Source: OLB6 sp964467455 | Lineage (GTDB): Bacteria; Bacteroidota; Ignavibacteria; Kapaibacteriales; Kapaibacteriaceae | NCBI GenBank assembly: GCA_964467455.1 | Contig: CAYXQJ010000016.1 | Location: 1 to 64,000, forward strand | Direction of reading: 5' to 3' | DNA length: 64,000 nt | Part shown: piece by piece, positions 34,826 to 44,255 of the stretch | Position numbering within the stretch: position 1 is the stretch's first letter | Layout: the number at the start of each line of letters is the position of its first letter | Notes under the pieces: model-generated | Told to the model about the DNA's origin: nothing | Seen by the model: the letters and a program-made list of their open reading frames with translations, nothing else | The model's database searches: none | Position numbers and translations under genes: made by a program

Positions 34826-35842
34826 TCAAGGCAGCCACTGTGGGCGGTCCAATGCCTTCAAAACTCCGGTGCGGCGAAGGACTTTCTCAACATACTGAAT
34901 CGTGTGGTTATCGGAATGGGTGGTGTCACTGCCAACCACTTCCAATCGATTGTTGAAATGAAATGTGCCCAACGAATGATGAGTTATGGGCTCGGAGCGC
35001 AAGTCCGGGTCGCCGTCGTCTAACAGCCAGCGGAGGATGTTTTTCAGGAATCGCGCGTTGTCATGCGATGCCAATAGACCGAAGGTGCCTACCTCGAACG
35101 CGTGCGGCCCGCCAAACAAAGCAAACCGCCCCTTGCCGTGGATGCCAGCTGCTGCGACGGGCAGTGATGCGAAACTGATGCGTCGCAAGGAGCGATCAAA
35201 GCTAATGCAGTTGCCTCCAGCGGACAAGGCGAGTGGCACAGCTTGGGTGCCGGGTAGAATGGTGAACGTGGCCATCGTGCGCCAACGGACGGTGGTAACC
35301 CGTTTGGCTGCCCAGCGCAAAGGCAGTGAGTTTCGGGTCGTATCAAAATAGGCATCGAGCGGATAGGTCTGCCGCAACGATTGCAGGTCAATCACAGCAT
35401 CATCGTTCAGGAGGCAGCCGAGGGGACTGAGAAATTCTCGGAGATTGGCTTGCGTGAATGAATCTCCGAAGCGGTAACCGAACGCGAGCAGGCGTCCGCC
35501 CTCTTGCAGAAAGTTCATCGTGGCATGGATGTCATCGCTGTTGAATCGGAGATCAGACCGGGACTGCCAGCGTTTTTGGGTGGCGTTGTATTCGCCGGTG
35601 GCCGGGGGAACAACGAGCAGCCTGGCCTGCGAGAGTGATTTCACGAACGGTTCGCCGCTGGTGGTGCTGCAAACGCAACCAAGACGGCAGAGCAATTCCA
35701 TCAGGCCGGCGAAGTTGGTGTGCATTTCGCGTGAGGTGAAACCGGTCTGCGACCAGTTGCGCTGCCCGTGATTCACGTCGAAGACGACTTTTGGAGTGTT
35801 GGATGAAATGAGAAGTCCAGGGATGCCTTCATCTGACTGCAT
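34826..35842 (-). CDS. Hypothetical protein, possibly GATase1/IFT52-like fold
   Basis: About 338 residues from ATG 35842. The start (PKVVFDVNHGQRNWSQTGF) and the segments ARLLVVPPATGEYN, INFLQEGGRL-like ATMNFLQEGGRLLAFGYRFGD and ARFLKNILRWLLDD resemble the order of elements in glutamine-amidotransferase-like domains (DUF4350/IFT52-like) that lack catalysis. This is a fold guess. No signal peptide. It lies 36 bases downstream of the radical SAM gene and may share its transcript. Confidence 0.5.
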   Translation of the reverse strand: MQSDEGIPGLLISSNTPKVVFDVNHGQRNWSQTGFTSREMHTNFAGLMELLCRLGCVCSTTSGEPFVKSLSQARLLVVPPATGEYNATQKRWQSRSDLRFNSDDIHATMNFLQEGGRLLAFGYRFGDSFTQANLREFLSPLGCLLNDDAVIDLQSLRQTYPLDAYFDTTRNSLPLRWAAKRVTTVRWRTMATFTILPGTQAVPLALSAGGNCISFDRSLRRISFASLPVAAAGIHGKGRFALFGGPHAFEVGTFGLLASHDNARFLKNILRWLLDDGDPDLRSEPITHHSLGTFHFNNRLEVVGSDTTHSDNHTIQYVEKVLRRTGVLKALDRPQWLP

Positions 35843-35878
35843 GACCGCTCCTTCCCTGATCCACAACACCTTTTTGTC

Positions 35879-37030
35879 TTACCTTGGCCATTCGCTCACC
35901 CGATGCCACCATTGGTTGAGCCAGGCTTGAAATACGGCCGGATTCTCGCCCGTACGCTTTGTAAGCTGGTTCATGGTGGCTTTCGCTCCCAGTGATTTGT
36001 CCGGCCACAAATGGAGCCGCTGCGCCAATCCAACTTCCGTCGCGACCCGCTCGACCGTTCGCAAAGCATCAAGCGCATATTCCTGCCAACGTTCCCGAGT
36101 AGCGAACACCTCGCTTCGCAAAGAAACCCCCATGGCCCGTGCGTACGCCTGAATTCGTGCCACATTCTCGGCGCGAATGTTGATGGGTTCGTGGAAAACG
36201 GTGATGGGCTCAAGGTCCGCTATTGCGCGAAGGGTCTGGCGCAGATCCGATTCGTCACATTCGGGATACGTTGGGGCCATGGCGGCATAGAGGTGCAGCC
36301 CGGCCGCCCGGGCATCCATCAATGCCTTCAGTCGTTGGGAAGGGGCGGGGGCTTTGGGTTCATAAACCTTGGCGAGGTCATTACGCAGCGTCGGCAGACT
36401 CATGCCGAATACAAGTCGGTTGCCAAAGCTGCGATAAAGGTCAAAGTCCAATTTGGCCATTGGACTGCGCGTGAGGATGCGGACATTCAGGGTGGAATGA
36501 TCACGAATCAATTCAAGGGAACGCCGCACAATGGCGCGGGCGTGTTTGGACAGAAGGCGCGCCCGGGCGGGATCAGGGTGGCGAATGGATTGGTACGGAT
36601 CAGTGGTGCTGGAGTAGAAGACGACTCGATTGCCGTCGGCTTTCAACTTTTCAAGCGGTGTTCGTTCCGCTTGTCGCAGCGAGGCAAGAAATCTGGTTTC
36701 ATCCCAGGGACGCAGGAGCACGTAATCGCCCCACTCGGCATCGGCATCGCGAATCCCATAATCGGCGAGCGCCGGACCTTGCTTGATCGTGGCCGCGCTG
36801 GGGACATAACAGAAGCGACACGCATGGGAACAGCCGACCGCCGGGTTGAAGGCCCAATTCGAAAGGCTCTTGTAGATAAAATTGTTCGGAGCAATGATTG
36901 CGGGCGCACGCCACAGATCAACCGGGCTCTTTTGAGCATCGGGTTGAGGGAGGAGGAAATCCTGATGGATGTTAACGGAGGACGATTGCGCGGGAGTGTT
37001 CACAGTGATGGATTCAGTTGCGGGGTTCAT
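35879..37030 (-). CDS. Radical SAM protein, SPL-like family
   Basis: 383 residues. The iron-sulfur motif C67-x3-C71-x2-C74 (GCSHACRFC) binds a 4Fe-4S cluster for S-adenosylmethionine cleavage. The neighbouring YVPS and the later STTDPYQ, RILTRSPM and GMSLPT segments match the group of spore-photoproduct-lyase-like radical SAM proteins widespread in bacteria and on plasmids. Its substrate is unknown; DNA repair is a family-based guess. It is the first clearly enzymatic gene to the right of the cargo region and appears intact. Confidence 0.85.
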   Translation of the reverse strand: MNPATESITVNTPAQSSSVNIHQDFLLPQPDAQKSPVDLWRAPAIIAPNNFIYKSLSNWAFNPAVGCSHACRFCYVPSAATIKQGPALADYGIRDADAEWGDYVLLRPWDETRFLASLRQAERTPLEKLKADGNRVVFYSSTTDPYQSIRHPDPARARLLSKHARAIVRRSLELIRDHSTLNVRILTRSPMAKLDFDLYRSFGNRLVFGMSLPTLRNDLAKVYEPKAPAPSQRLKALMDARAAGLHLYAAMAPTYPECDESDLRQTLRAIADLEPITVFHEPINIRAENVARIQAYARAMGVSLRSEVFATRERWQEYALDALRTVERVATEVGLAQRLHLWPDKSLGAKATMNQLTKRTGENPAVFQAWLNQWWHRVSEWPR

Positions 37031-37121
37031 ATTCGGATCATTTGGATGTCAAAAGTGAAGGTTGTTTTGGGCAGGGGCACAATCCTTCGAAAGCCTTGAA
37101 CCTTGGCAAGAACCTCGGGTC

Positions 37122-37433
37122 CTACCGGCGATGATTGTTCGCCTTTTCCTTTTCCTCCTCCGGATTTTGCGCTTGCGCAAAAATCCAGGAGTGCGCTTGG
37201 TCCGCTACTTTGCCGACGGTCAACAGGTCGTCGCGTCCGAATGAATCGGTGGACTTCCAGTTGTCGCCGTCCTTGTAGATGCGGTTGAACGTCACGTTGT
37301 AACGCGTGCCGTTTTCCGTTTCGTTTCTCCACACTGCGGCTTTGATGGCGCCGAGGCGGACCTCATGGATGGGTTTTTGTTTTGCTGTTTGCATAGGATC
37401 GTTTGTGTCGAAGGGTTCAGGGTCAAATTTCAT
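37122..37433 (-). CDS. Small conserved mobile-element protein
   Basis: 103 residues from ATG 37433, preceded by GGAGGAATTACCC. The core KAAVWRNETENGTRYNVTFNRIYKDGDNWKSTDSFGRDDLL is a pattern I know from many uncharacterised plasmid and integrative-element proteins. It is probably a small beta-sheet nucleic-acid-binding protein, but that is inference. The acidic tail PEEEKEK ends it. Its leader resembles those of the ArdC and RadC-type genes at 45 kb. Confidence 0.72.
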   Translation of the reverse strand: MKFDPEPFDTNDPMQTAKQKPIHEVRLGAIKAAVWRNETENGTRYNVTFNRIYKDGDNWKSTDSFGRDDLLTVGKVADQAHSWIFAQAQNPEEEKEKANNHRR

Positions 37434-37790
37434 GGGTAATTCCTCCTGCCGGAAAAGTGGTTTGGTGACCGAAGCGGTCCTGGATGTAATACCACGTTTT
37501 GAATCGCTAACCAAACGGCGTTGCGGACCAATGGATTCGCGAGCGAAATCAGGGACTTGGGGTTTGGAAAAGGGCAGCCGGGTTTCGGGCTGTATCTGTT
37601 CCAAGTTGTCGCGCGGCGAATTCATGCCCTACAGTTTGCCTTTAACAACGGCATTCGTCGTCAGTGTGGTTGTGGTGCTGGCCGGGTGCTGAACCGGCTT
37701 TCTGAATAAGTACAGGGCTGCCGCTTACGGTGCGGAGATTAGGAGCAGATTCTCCGCAGATGGTGCGGAGAATAAAAATGCTGGAAATTC
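37434..37790. other. Intergenic region with alternative hairpins
   Basis: No gene is supported here. ATTCTCCGCA and TGCGGAGAAT (37749-37758 and 37764-37773) form a 10-bp hairpin with a five-base loop. A third element, TGCGGAGA at 37731-37738, could pair with the same middle strand instead, giving two exclusive structures just downstream of the large minus-strand gene. There is no T run on the minus strand, so a simple terminator is not certain. Confidence 0.45.
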
Positions 37791-40700
37791 TTAAGCCTCT
37801 CCTGCCAATTCAGTCTCCTCGGAATGTTCACTCTCAGTGATCGTCTCGGTAGCTGCGGTGTCGAGTTGAGCGGCGGCTTGATTCCTGGTGAGGTCGAGCA
37901 ACGACTCGATCTCATCCTGACGCCGCGACAATGCGACTAGCTTCTCCTGATACTCAAATGGTTGCTCGGTCTGGACTTTCAAATCCTCGATTCGTTTGCG
38001 TGTGTCTACGAGGTTGCGTTCTGCAAGAGTGACCGTCTCCTCAAGGTTCTGGATAACGTATTCAACTGATCGGATTGTCCCGAGGGCGGTCGTGCCGACC
38101 TTGGCAATGTATGTGCCCGCGCCTTTGATCACGATATCCGCGCCGGACATGAAGTTGTGCGCCACAAAGACCTGAAAGCCCGCAAACTCACCAACCAGCC
38201 TTTCACCACGCATCAGCTTGATGCGTTCGGCGTGTCGCAGCAACAACTCACCCGCGATGCCCCGGTCGCGAATCTCCTGCCGGTCCATCTGCATCACAAA
38301 GGCATCCCCGTGGGTGTCGTGGCGTCGAACAATGTCCTCCCGGATTTCGGCCAGCCGCTTTTCCAGCCTTGGAATTTCATCATGGAGATGGCGCACCTTA
38401 CTGCGCAACCGGAACTGGGTTTCGGTGTGCTGCGTTCGAAGCCGTGACAGCCGGGCAACTTCGGCGTCCACACTGGCCTTCTCGATCACCATCGGATTAC
38501 CGGAAGCGATGGCCTTCACTTCGGCGTAGGTCAACGCCGCACCATCAACGTCCTCGATCCGGCGCAACTCAGTTTCGCCCGTCATCACCTGAGCGATGAA
38601 CCGCGCCTTGGTTTCGAGGGTCTGCCACATGTAAGCGTCGAAGGATTCCTCGGTGACGTAACGGTAAATCTGGACCTCGGGATTCTCGTTGCCCTGGCGG
38701 AGGATGCGGCCTTCGCGCTGTTCGACATCGGCGGGTCGCCACGGCGCATCCAGGTGATGCAACGCGATCAATCGCTGCTGCACGTTCGTGCCCGTGCCCA
38801 TCTTCTGGGTGCTACCGAAGAGAATGCGGACGCGACCGGCACGCACATCACGAAACAACATCAGCTTTGCTGCGTCGCTATCGTGGTCCTGAATGAAAGC
38901 CATTTCACCAGCGGGAACCCCCAAGGACTGCAACTTGTCCCGCATGTCCTCATACACCGAAAAGCCCTGACCGTTCGTCGGCACGGACAAGTCGCAGAAC
39001 ACAAGCTGTGCGAGCTGTTTCCCCGCAGTTTCCTGCCAGATACGGAATACTTCCGCGACTGCGAGGTTCACCTTGCTGGTCGGGTGATCAGGCAATTCCG
39101 GTTGGTGCAGACGTAAATCCAGCGCGGCCTTTCGACCGTCCGTGGTGACAAGCAGCATGTTGTCCGTCCGTGGATCAACATGCCCGCCCCGCAATGCTTC
39201 GGCCCGTTCCACGAGCGACTCAACAATTGCCTTCAACTCCTTCGAGCACGGCGCGCCAATCACGATGGGTTTGCCGGTGCGTAATTCCGGCACGGGCAGC
39301 TTGAGCATCTTTTGAGTTTGAATGTCGGCCACCTGCCGAAACTGTTGCATGAGTTCGGGCACGTTGATGAACCGGGCGAAACGCGTGTTCAGGCGATAAC
39401 CCGAACCGTCCGGGGAAAGTTCCATGGCCGATACCGGTTCGCCGAATGTCGCCGCCCATGAATCGAAGTGATCCACCTTGAGCGATTTCAACGCGGTCAT
39501 CTGGAGATACCGTTGCATGGTGAACATCTCGGCGACACTGTTGGCAATGGGCGTGCCAGTGGCGAACACCACGCCCGCGCCCGAATTCAGGCGCTGGACG
39601 TGAAGCACCTTCAGGAACATGTCGAAGGCGCGTTGCGAAGCCGTGGCGGGCAGGCCCGCAATGCGATTCATCTTCGAAACATAAAGCAGGTTTTTGAAGT
39701 AATGCGCTTCATCCACGAACAAGCGGTCCACCCCAAGTTCCTCAAACGTGAGCGTGTCATCCTTCTTTTCGTTCGCCGCGAGTTCCTTGAGCTTGGCCTC
39801 CAGTTTCTTCTTTGCGCGTTCGAGTTGCTTCACAATCCGCGAATCACCCGCCTTGCGCTGCTGCTCGACCGCCAGACTGAGTTCGCGCAATTCCGCGTGG
39901 ATGAATTCCTCCTGGGTTTCGCGCGACACCGGTATCTTCTCGAAACCGGAATGTGTGACGATCACGGCATCCCAGTTACCGGTGGCGATGCGGCTCATCA
40001 GAGTCTTGCGGCGCTGCTTTTCGAAATCCTCCTTCTCGGCCACCAGAATGTTGGCACCGGGATACAGCGTCAGAAGTTCAGAGGAAAACTGGCCGAGCAT
40101 GTGATTTGGGACACTGAACAAGGTCTTGCGCGCGAAGCCGAGCCGTTTGAGTTCCATCGCAGCCGCGACCATTGTGTAGGTTTTGCCGGCGCCGACGACG
40201 TGGGCGAGCAGGCAGTTCGGCGTTTGCAGAACGCGCCACACGGCGGCGCGCTGATGCGGACGCAACTGGATCGTCGGGCTCGCGCCCGGTAATCGCAGGT
40301 GATCGCCGTTGAAGGTGCGCAGCCGGATGTTGTTGAATTCGTCATTGTATTTCCGGGCCAGCCGCTCGCACCGTTCGTCGTCCTGCCAGATCCATTCCTT
40401 GAATCGGTCCTTGAGCTTCTGATGTTTGTCGCGCGCGGCTTCGGTGGCGGGCACATTCACCACATCCTTGTCCTTATCCGGGTCATGGTCATAGACCGTC
40501 GGGGTGCGAAGATTCAAGGCGTCCTCCAACAACTCCAGGGCCGTGCGCCGGTCCGTGCCGTGTTCAGTGGTGTTGGCGACCGAGAACTTCACGGAGTAGC
40601 CGGCGCGCACCACCCAGAGGCCGAGTTGTGGGACGTGGCTGACGGAAATGCCGCTTTCGCCAAGTAACTCCTCGGCGAAGCGCTGGATGTCTTCGGTTGG

Positions 40701-42575
40701 AATCCAGGTGCTCCCCAGCCGGGCATCAATCTCGGAAGGATTGAGGTCCGTCGGCTGAACTTGTTTGAGCGCCTCGACATTTGGTGCGAATGCATCGTCG
40801 GCCAGGGCCGCCGCCTCCGCCACGGCCAGTTTCGCCCGCACATTGCCCGAGAGATAGTCATCCTCCGTCTCCCAGCGATTCGTTTGCGGATTAAGAAAGA
40901 TGGCCCCGTGCAGGTCGGGCAGAAACTCCGAGGGTTTGCGATGCAACAATCCGGCCAGATGCTCCAGGTCCACACCACCGCGTTCTCCCAGCGTGACCAG
41001 CAAGGCATCCTGCGCGGTCTTGATTTCCGCATCCACAGTCCCGCGTTGAATGGTGCGTTCCCGAAAGATGGCGGCCTTCTCCGCCCGTTTGCGTTGCTCA
41101 TCGTAATGTTCGAGCGACAGCAGAAGGGGCAGGTCGGGATCACCGCGAAAGGCTGTCGTATTGGCGCGGTCCGAAAGGTAACCGTGCCGGCTGATGAACC
41201 GGTCATAAGCACGGTTGAGCTGCTCACGGCAGAGAGCGACCTCCGCTTCATCGGCGGATTCGAGCTGGGAACGCAGACACCGCCGCACGGCATCACGCAC
41301 CTGAATCATGCCGCGAATGCGTTGCGCCCGGGACCAGGACATATCCTCGATCACCCGAATCCGGTCGCCGTCGCGAAAACCGATCCGATCATTGACGAGG
41401 GTGTAGGCATTGGGTTTGACGTGCTCTGGTGCGGGATACACCTGCTCGATGTCCGGCGGGGTGATCCGGGTGACATGGGGCTGGATGATGTTTCGGGGAA
41501 AATGGCTGAAGGCTGCCGTGAGTTGGTCGGAAAGATTACGACCGTTACTGACCAAGGTGGGTTCGTTGTCGCGATACATCCGTCCCTCCAAACGCATTTC
41601 CCCGAGCATCAGGTTCGGGCGCGTGGCGAAGTATTCGTTGACGGACATTTGTTCGCCGAGGGAGTTGGTGATTTCGGCCACTTCCTTCCAGGCGGAACCG
41701 GAGGGGATTTCACCCGGGGCACGTTTTTGCAAGACGATGATGTCGGTGGTGACCTCGGTGTTCGCGTTGTGCTTGAAGGCGTCGTTGGGCAAGCGAATGG
41801 CACCGACCAGATCGGCCTGATGACTGACATACTCGCGCAAGCTCCCGTCGAGTTTGTCCATCGTGCCCTTGGACGTGATGAACAATATCAGTCCGCCGGG
41901 CCGAACCTTGTCCAGTGCCTTGGCAAAGAAGTAATCGTGAATCACGAAGCCCCAAGACTTGAATTGGGGATCGAACGGCTTGTAGTCGCCGAAGGGGATG
42001 TTCGAGATCGCCACATCGAAGAAGCCGTCGGCAAGTCTGGCTTCCTCGAACGGTTGATGTCGAAGGTCGGCATCCGGATAAAGCAACCGGGCGATACGGG
42101 TGGTGACGGAATCAATCTCGACGCCGGTGATCTGGGAATGGGAATGTATCTCGTCCGGCATCAAACCGATGAAATGGCCCAAGCCGCAGGCCGGCTCCAG
42201 AATGCGGCCATGAGCAAAGCCCAATTGTTGGAGCAGCGCATACATGGCGCGAATGATCAGGGGCGCGGTGTAATGCGCGTTGAGCGTGGTGGCGCGGGCG
42301 GACTCGAATTCCTCGGTGGTCAGTAACGATTCCAAGCGGTTTCGTTCCTTGGACCATTGTTCGTTGCTGTAATCGAAGACTTGGGGCAAACCACCCCAGC
42401 CAACGTAGCGAACCAAAATCTGCTTTTCGTTGTCGCACGGTTCGCGCTGTTCACTTTCGAGCACTTTCAGCAGCGCGATGGCGTCGAGATTGCCCTGGCA
42501 TTTCCGCCGCAGCGATCCAGTGCCGATACTGTCCTGGTCGGTGATGCGGTAGTTCCGGGTATTGCGAACTGGCAA
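37791..42575 (-). CDS. DarB-like methyltransferase-SNF2 helicase fusion
   Basis: About 1,594 residues from a TTG at 42575. The N-terminal Rossmann methyltransferase has ILEPACGLGHFIG near 123 and the catalytic-type SNIPFGDY near 190. A SNF2-type helicase follows, with Walker A near 795 (VVGAGKTYTM), DEAH near 953 (FVDEAHYFKNL) and EGRILRQGNENPEVQIYRY near 1290, then a coiled coil. This architecture matches the P1 DarB type, which protects DNA from host restriction as it enters a cell. The frame is open up to 42953, but the extra N-terminus is Pro/Gly-rich and overlaps a better small gene, so it was left out. The start is the main uncertainty. Confidence 0.8.
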   Translation of the reverse strand: MPVRNTRNYRITDQDSIGTGSLRRKCQGNLDAIALLKVLESEQREPCDNEKQILVRYVGWGGLPQVFDYSNEQWSKERNRLESLLTTEEFESARATTLNAHYTAPLIIRAMYALLQQLGFAHGRILEPACGLGHFIGLMPDEIHSHSQITGVEIDSVTTRIARLLYPDADLRHQPFEEARLADGFFDVAISNIPFGDYKPFDPQFKSWGFVIHDYFFAKALDKVRPGGLILFITSKGTMDKLDGSLREYVSHQADLVGAIRLPNDAFKHNANTEVTTDIIVLQKRAPGEIPSGSAWKEVAEITNSLGEQMSVNEYFATRPNLMLGEMRLEGRMYRDNEPTLVSNGRNLSDQLTAAFSHFPRNIIQPHVTRITPPDIEQVYPAPEHVKPNAYTLVNDRIGFRDGDRIRVIEDMSWSRAQRIRGMIQVRDAVRRCLRSQLESADEAEVALCREQLNRAYDRFISRHGYLSDRANTTAFRGDPDLPLLLSLEHYDEQRKRAEKAAIFRERTIQRGTVDAEIKTAQDALLVTLGERGGVDLEHLAGLLHRKPSEFLPDLHGAIFLNPQTNRWETEDDYLSGNVRAKLAVAEAAALADDAFAPNVEALKQVQPTDLNPSEIDARLGSTWIPTEDIQRFAEELLGESGISVSHVPQLGLWVVRAGYSVKFSVANTTEHGTDRRTALELLEDALNLRTPTVYDHDPDKDKDVVNVPATEAARDKHQKLKDRFKEWIWQDDERCERLARKYNDEFNNIRLRTFNGDHLRLPGASPTIQLRPHQRAAVWRVLQTPNCLLAHVVGAGKTYTMVAAAMELKRLGFARKTLFSVPNHMLGQFSSELLTLYPGANILVAEKEDFEKQRRKTLMSRIATGNWDAVIVTHSGFEKIPVSRETQEEFIHAELRELSLAVEQQRKAGDSRIVKQLERAKKKLEAKLKELAANEKKDDTLTFEELGVDRLFVDEAHYFKNLLYVSKMNRIAGLPATASQRAFDMFLKVLHVQRLNSGAGVVFATGTPIANSVAEMFTMQRYLQMTALKSLKVDHFDSWAATFGEPVSAMELSPDGSGYRLNTRFARFINVPELMQQFRQVADIQTQKMLKLPVPELRTGKPIVIGAPCSKELKAIVESLVERAEALRGGHVDPRTDNMLLVTTDGRKAALDLRLHQPELPDHPTSKVNLAVAEVFRIWQETAGKQLAQLVFCDLSVPTNGQGFSVYEDMRDKLQSLGVPAGEMAFIQDHDSDAAKLMLFRDVRAGRVRILFGSTQKMGTGTNVQQRLIALHHLDAPWRPADVEQREGRILRQGNENPEVQIYRYVTEESFDAYMWQTLETKARFIAQVMTGETELRRIEDVDGAALTYAEVKAIASGNPMVIEKASVDAEVARLSRLRTQHTETQFRLRSKVRHLHDEIPRLEKRLAEIREDIVRRHDTHGDAFVMQMDRQEIRDRGIAGELLLRHAERIKLMRGERLVGEFAGFQVFVAHNFMSGADIVIKGAGTYIAKVGTTALGTIRSVEYVIQNLEETVTLAERNLVDTRKRIEDLKVQTEQPFEYQEKLVALSRRQDEIESLLDLTRNQAAAQLDTAATETITESEHSEETELAGEA

Positions 42576-42583
42576 CGGATCGG

Positions 42584-42859
42584 TCAGGCCGACTTCTTTG
42601 GCGTCGGCTTCCGTTCGGGTCGGAGATACACGTAGCGGAACTGCACAATCTCCCACGCCCGGGTCTGGGCCTGGTCGGGGGTCAGTCCCTGTTGCAGGAA
42701 GTGGCGGCGCAGGTCGTCCGTTTCTGCCGTCGTCCGTTCCTCCGCCTCCATCAGGGCCTGGTGCAGTTGGCCCTTGCGTTCCAGTTCGGCCACCATCTTC
42801 GGCAGGAAACGTCGCCAGAATTTCTCGGCCTGGCAGCCGAATTGAGTCAGGGATTTCAT
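42584..42859 (-). CDS. Small helical protein upstream of the DarB-like gene
   Basis: 91 residues: MKSLTQFGCQAEKFWRRFLPKMV, LERKGQLHQALMEAEERTTAETDDLRRHFLQQGLTPDQAQTRAWEIV. The charge pattern and amphipathic helices look like a real protein. The competing frame at the same place is Pro/Gly-rich. It stops eight bases before the proposed TTG start of the DarB-like gene. GAGG lies about ten bases before its ATG. I do not recognise a named family. Confidence 0.65.
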   Translation of the reverse strand: MKSLTQFGCQAEKFWRRFLPKMVAELERKGQLHQALMEAEERTTAETDDLRRHFLQQGLTPDQAQTRAWEIVQFRYVYLRPERKPTPKKSA

Positions 42860-42953
42860 GGTCAGGTAACCTCAGTGAAAATAAATCCAGTTGGAGGTCA
42901 TCGTTCGTGCGCCTCCGTTCCAAGACCGGCATGTGACTCCCCCTCCGAACCAC

Positions 42954-43540
42954 TCAAGTGAAGCCAGACGAGCATCCGGCTGTTTTGGAATTACCGCGTT
43001 CCTCGGCGGCTAGTCAAACCACACGGCCAACTCTGCGGAATCCTTGAGGCCAGTTTTCGTGACGACGTATCGCAGCGTCAAAGTGTGCCACGGGGAACAC
43101 TGCGTCTGGCAGGCTGAAAACGCGGTTAACGCTGATTCACCCAATGTTTACGGGCCAAACTGATTTCAATCCGGCTGCCGTAGTTAACCAATCGTTAACC
43201 GGTACAAGTCACTATGAATCTGGATATTGTTGGTGATCAACGAGGTTTTTTCGCACCGAAGGTGCATCCGGTGTGTGTAGAAAATTTTTGGGTTGAAGCT
43301 GACTGAAATTGGCTTTGGTGCTCGGGTGGAGGTTGTGGGCGGCTTGGCGGCTTGGGTAATTTCGGCTGGGTCAGCGTCCGAAGCGTTTCGGTGGGTGGAG
43401 GTTTTTGCAGATTGGGATGGCTGCAAACTTGGCTCTGGTTCGGGTGATGTGCAAAAGGAGACAGCTTGCGGGGTTCGGATGGGTTGAATTGGAAGGCAGC
43501 GCGGATTGATTCTGGGTGTGTCCGCGCTGCCCGATAAATT
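42954..43540. promoter_or_regulatory. Intergenic region with paired GTTAACC sites
   Basis: No gene is supported. GTTAACC occurs twice (43183-43189 and 43194-43200) with an 11-bp period, one helical turn, which looks like an operator for the leftward genes. Upstream of the ATG at 42932, GGAGGGGGAG is a strong ribosome-site-like sequence. GCACC-GAA-GGTGC at 43251-43263 is a small hairpin whose neighbouring T run is on the wrong side for a plus-strand terminator. Confidence 0.4.
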
Positions 43541-43939
43541 TCAGAAATGGATGCAGTGGTCTTCGAGTTTGCCGGCTGCCGCCATTGCCAGACCTTTGTA
43601 GCCGTCGCCGGGTTCTTCGTATTCGAGGATGAACACCAGTTCGGGCCAGAGGCCGCTGATCTGGCGAAGCGTGTCGAGGGGCGGACTCCAAGCGGTATCG
43701 AATTCGCAGATGAGGGCGTCATCCCAGTCGTCAGTGATTCGGAATTCCAGCGCCTCGGCGGGTTCATTCACGAGGTTCGGGTCAGGCTCGGGAAACAAAT
43801 CCTGAAAGGTCAGCACCTGTGCTGACAGGACTCCTTCAGGATTCGTAGGGGCACAGACTTTCGCGAGTCCGTCCCGAAATCGTGAGATGGATTCTTCTGA
43901 GCCAAGAACGCGTAACGTGTTACTACACCAATTTGGCAC
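43541..43939 (-). CDS. DUF1281/Api92-like ferredoxin-fold protein
   Basis: 132 residues. It begins MPNWCSNTLRVLGS, the hallmark start of Api92/YubB-like plasmid and phage proteins, then has WDDALICEFDTAWSPPLDTLRQIS and a final EEPGDGYKG...CIHF. Family members have a ferredoxin-like fold and unknown function. The length is near that of the conserved core; longer members exist, so the C-terminus may be short. No adjacent gene suggests a particular role. Confidence 0.82.
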   Translation of the reverse strand: MPNWCSNTLRVLGSEESISRFRDGLAKVCAPTNPEGVLSAQVLTFQDLFPEPDPNLVNEPAEALEFRITDDWDDALICEFDTAWSPPLDTLRQISGLWPELVFILEYEEPGDGYKGLAMAAAGKLEDHCIHF

Positions 43940-43996
43940 GTGCTGTTCCTTTGTAAAAAGGCCGCCGCACCGGGATTGGTGCGGCGGTGGTAAAAT

Positions 43997-44200
43997 CTAT
44001 CGTCTTGGCTGGTCTTCCGTCGGTCCGCCGGCTGTTGCTTGGTCTGTCTTGAACTTCATCGCTTGAAGGGTCTGAAGTTGGCATTCGACGCGGATGAGTC
44101 TTCGGCGTTGAATCCAGATTAACAGTCCAAGCCATAGCATCGTCAGAAACATGACGGTTAATTTCCATTGGATGGGGTCGTTCAGAATGAAGGTCTCCAT
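43997..44200 (-). CDS. Small single-pass membrane protein
   Basis: 67 residues from ATG 44200, preceded by GAGGAG. One hydrophobic helix (LTVMFLTMLWLGLLIWI, residues 14-30) is followed by an Arg-rich stop-transfer segment and a polar tail. It lies 55 bases downstream of the ArdC gene, on the same strand, and probably belongs to that transcript. I recognise no family. Confidence 0.6.
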   Translation of the reverse strand: METFILNDPIQWKLTVMFLTMLWLGLLIWIQRRRLIRVECQLQTLQAMKFKTDQATAGGPTEDQPRR

Positions 44201-44255
44201 AATCTCCTCGTTGTTTTGCGAAGACCGGAGATTTACCTCCCCGGCCTTCTGATGG

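Noticed and set aside
36011..37099. 362-residue plus-strand open frame opposite the radical SAM gene
   Set aside because: The minus-strand product has an intact CxxxCxxC motif; the plus frame is a composition artefact.
39468..42326. Two long plus-strand frames (274 and 521 residues) opposite the DarB-like gene
   Set aside because: The minus frame carries all methyltransferase and helicase motifs; these are antisense shadows.
43245..43265. Rho-independent terminator at GCACC-GAA-GGTGC
   Set aside because: The T run precedes the hairpin on the plus strand, and becomes an A run after it on the minus strand.
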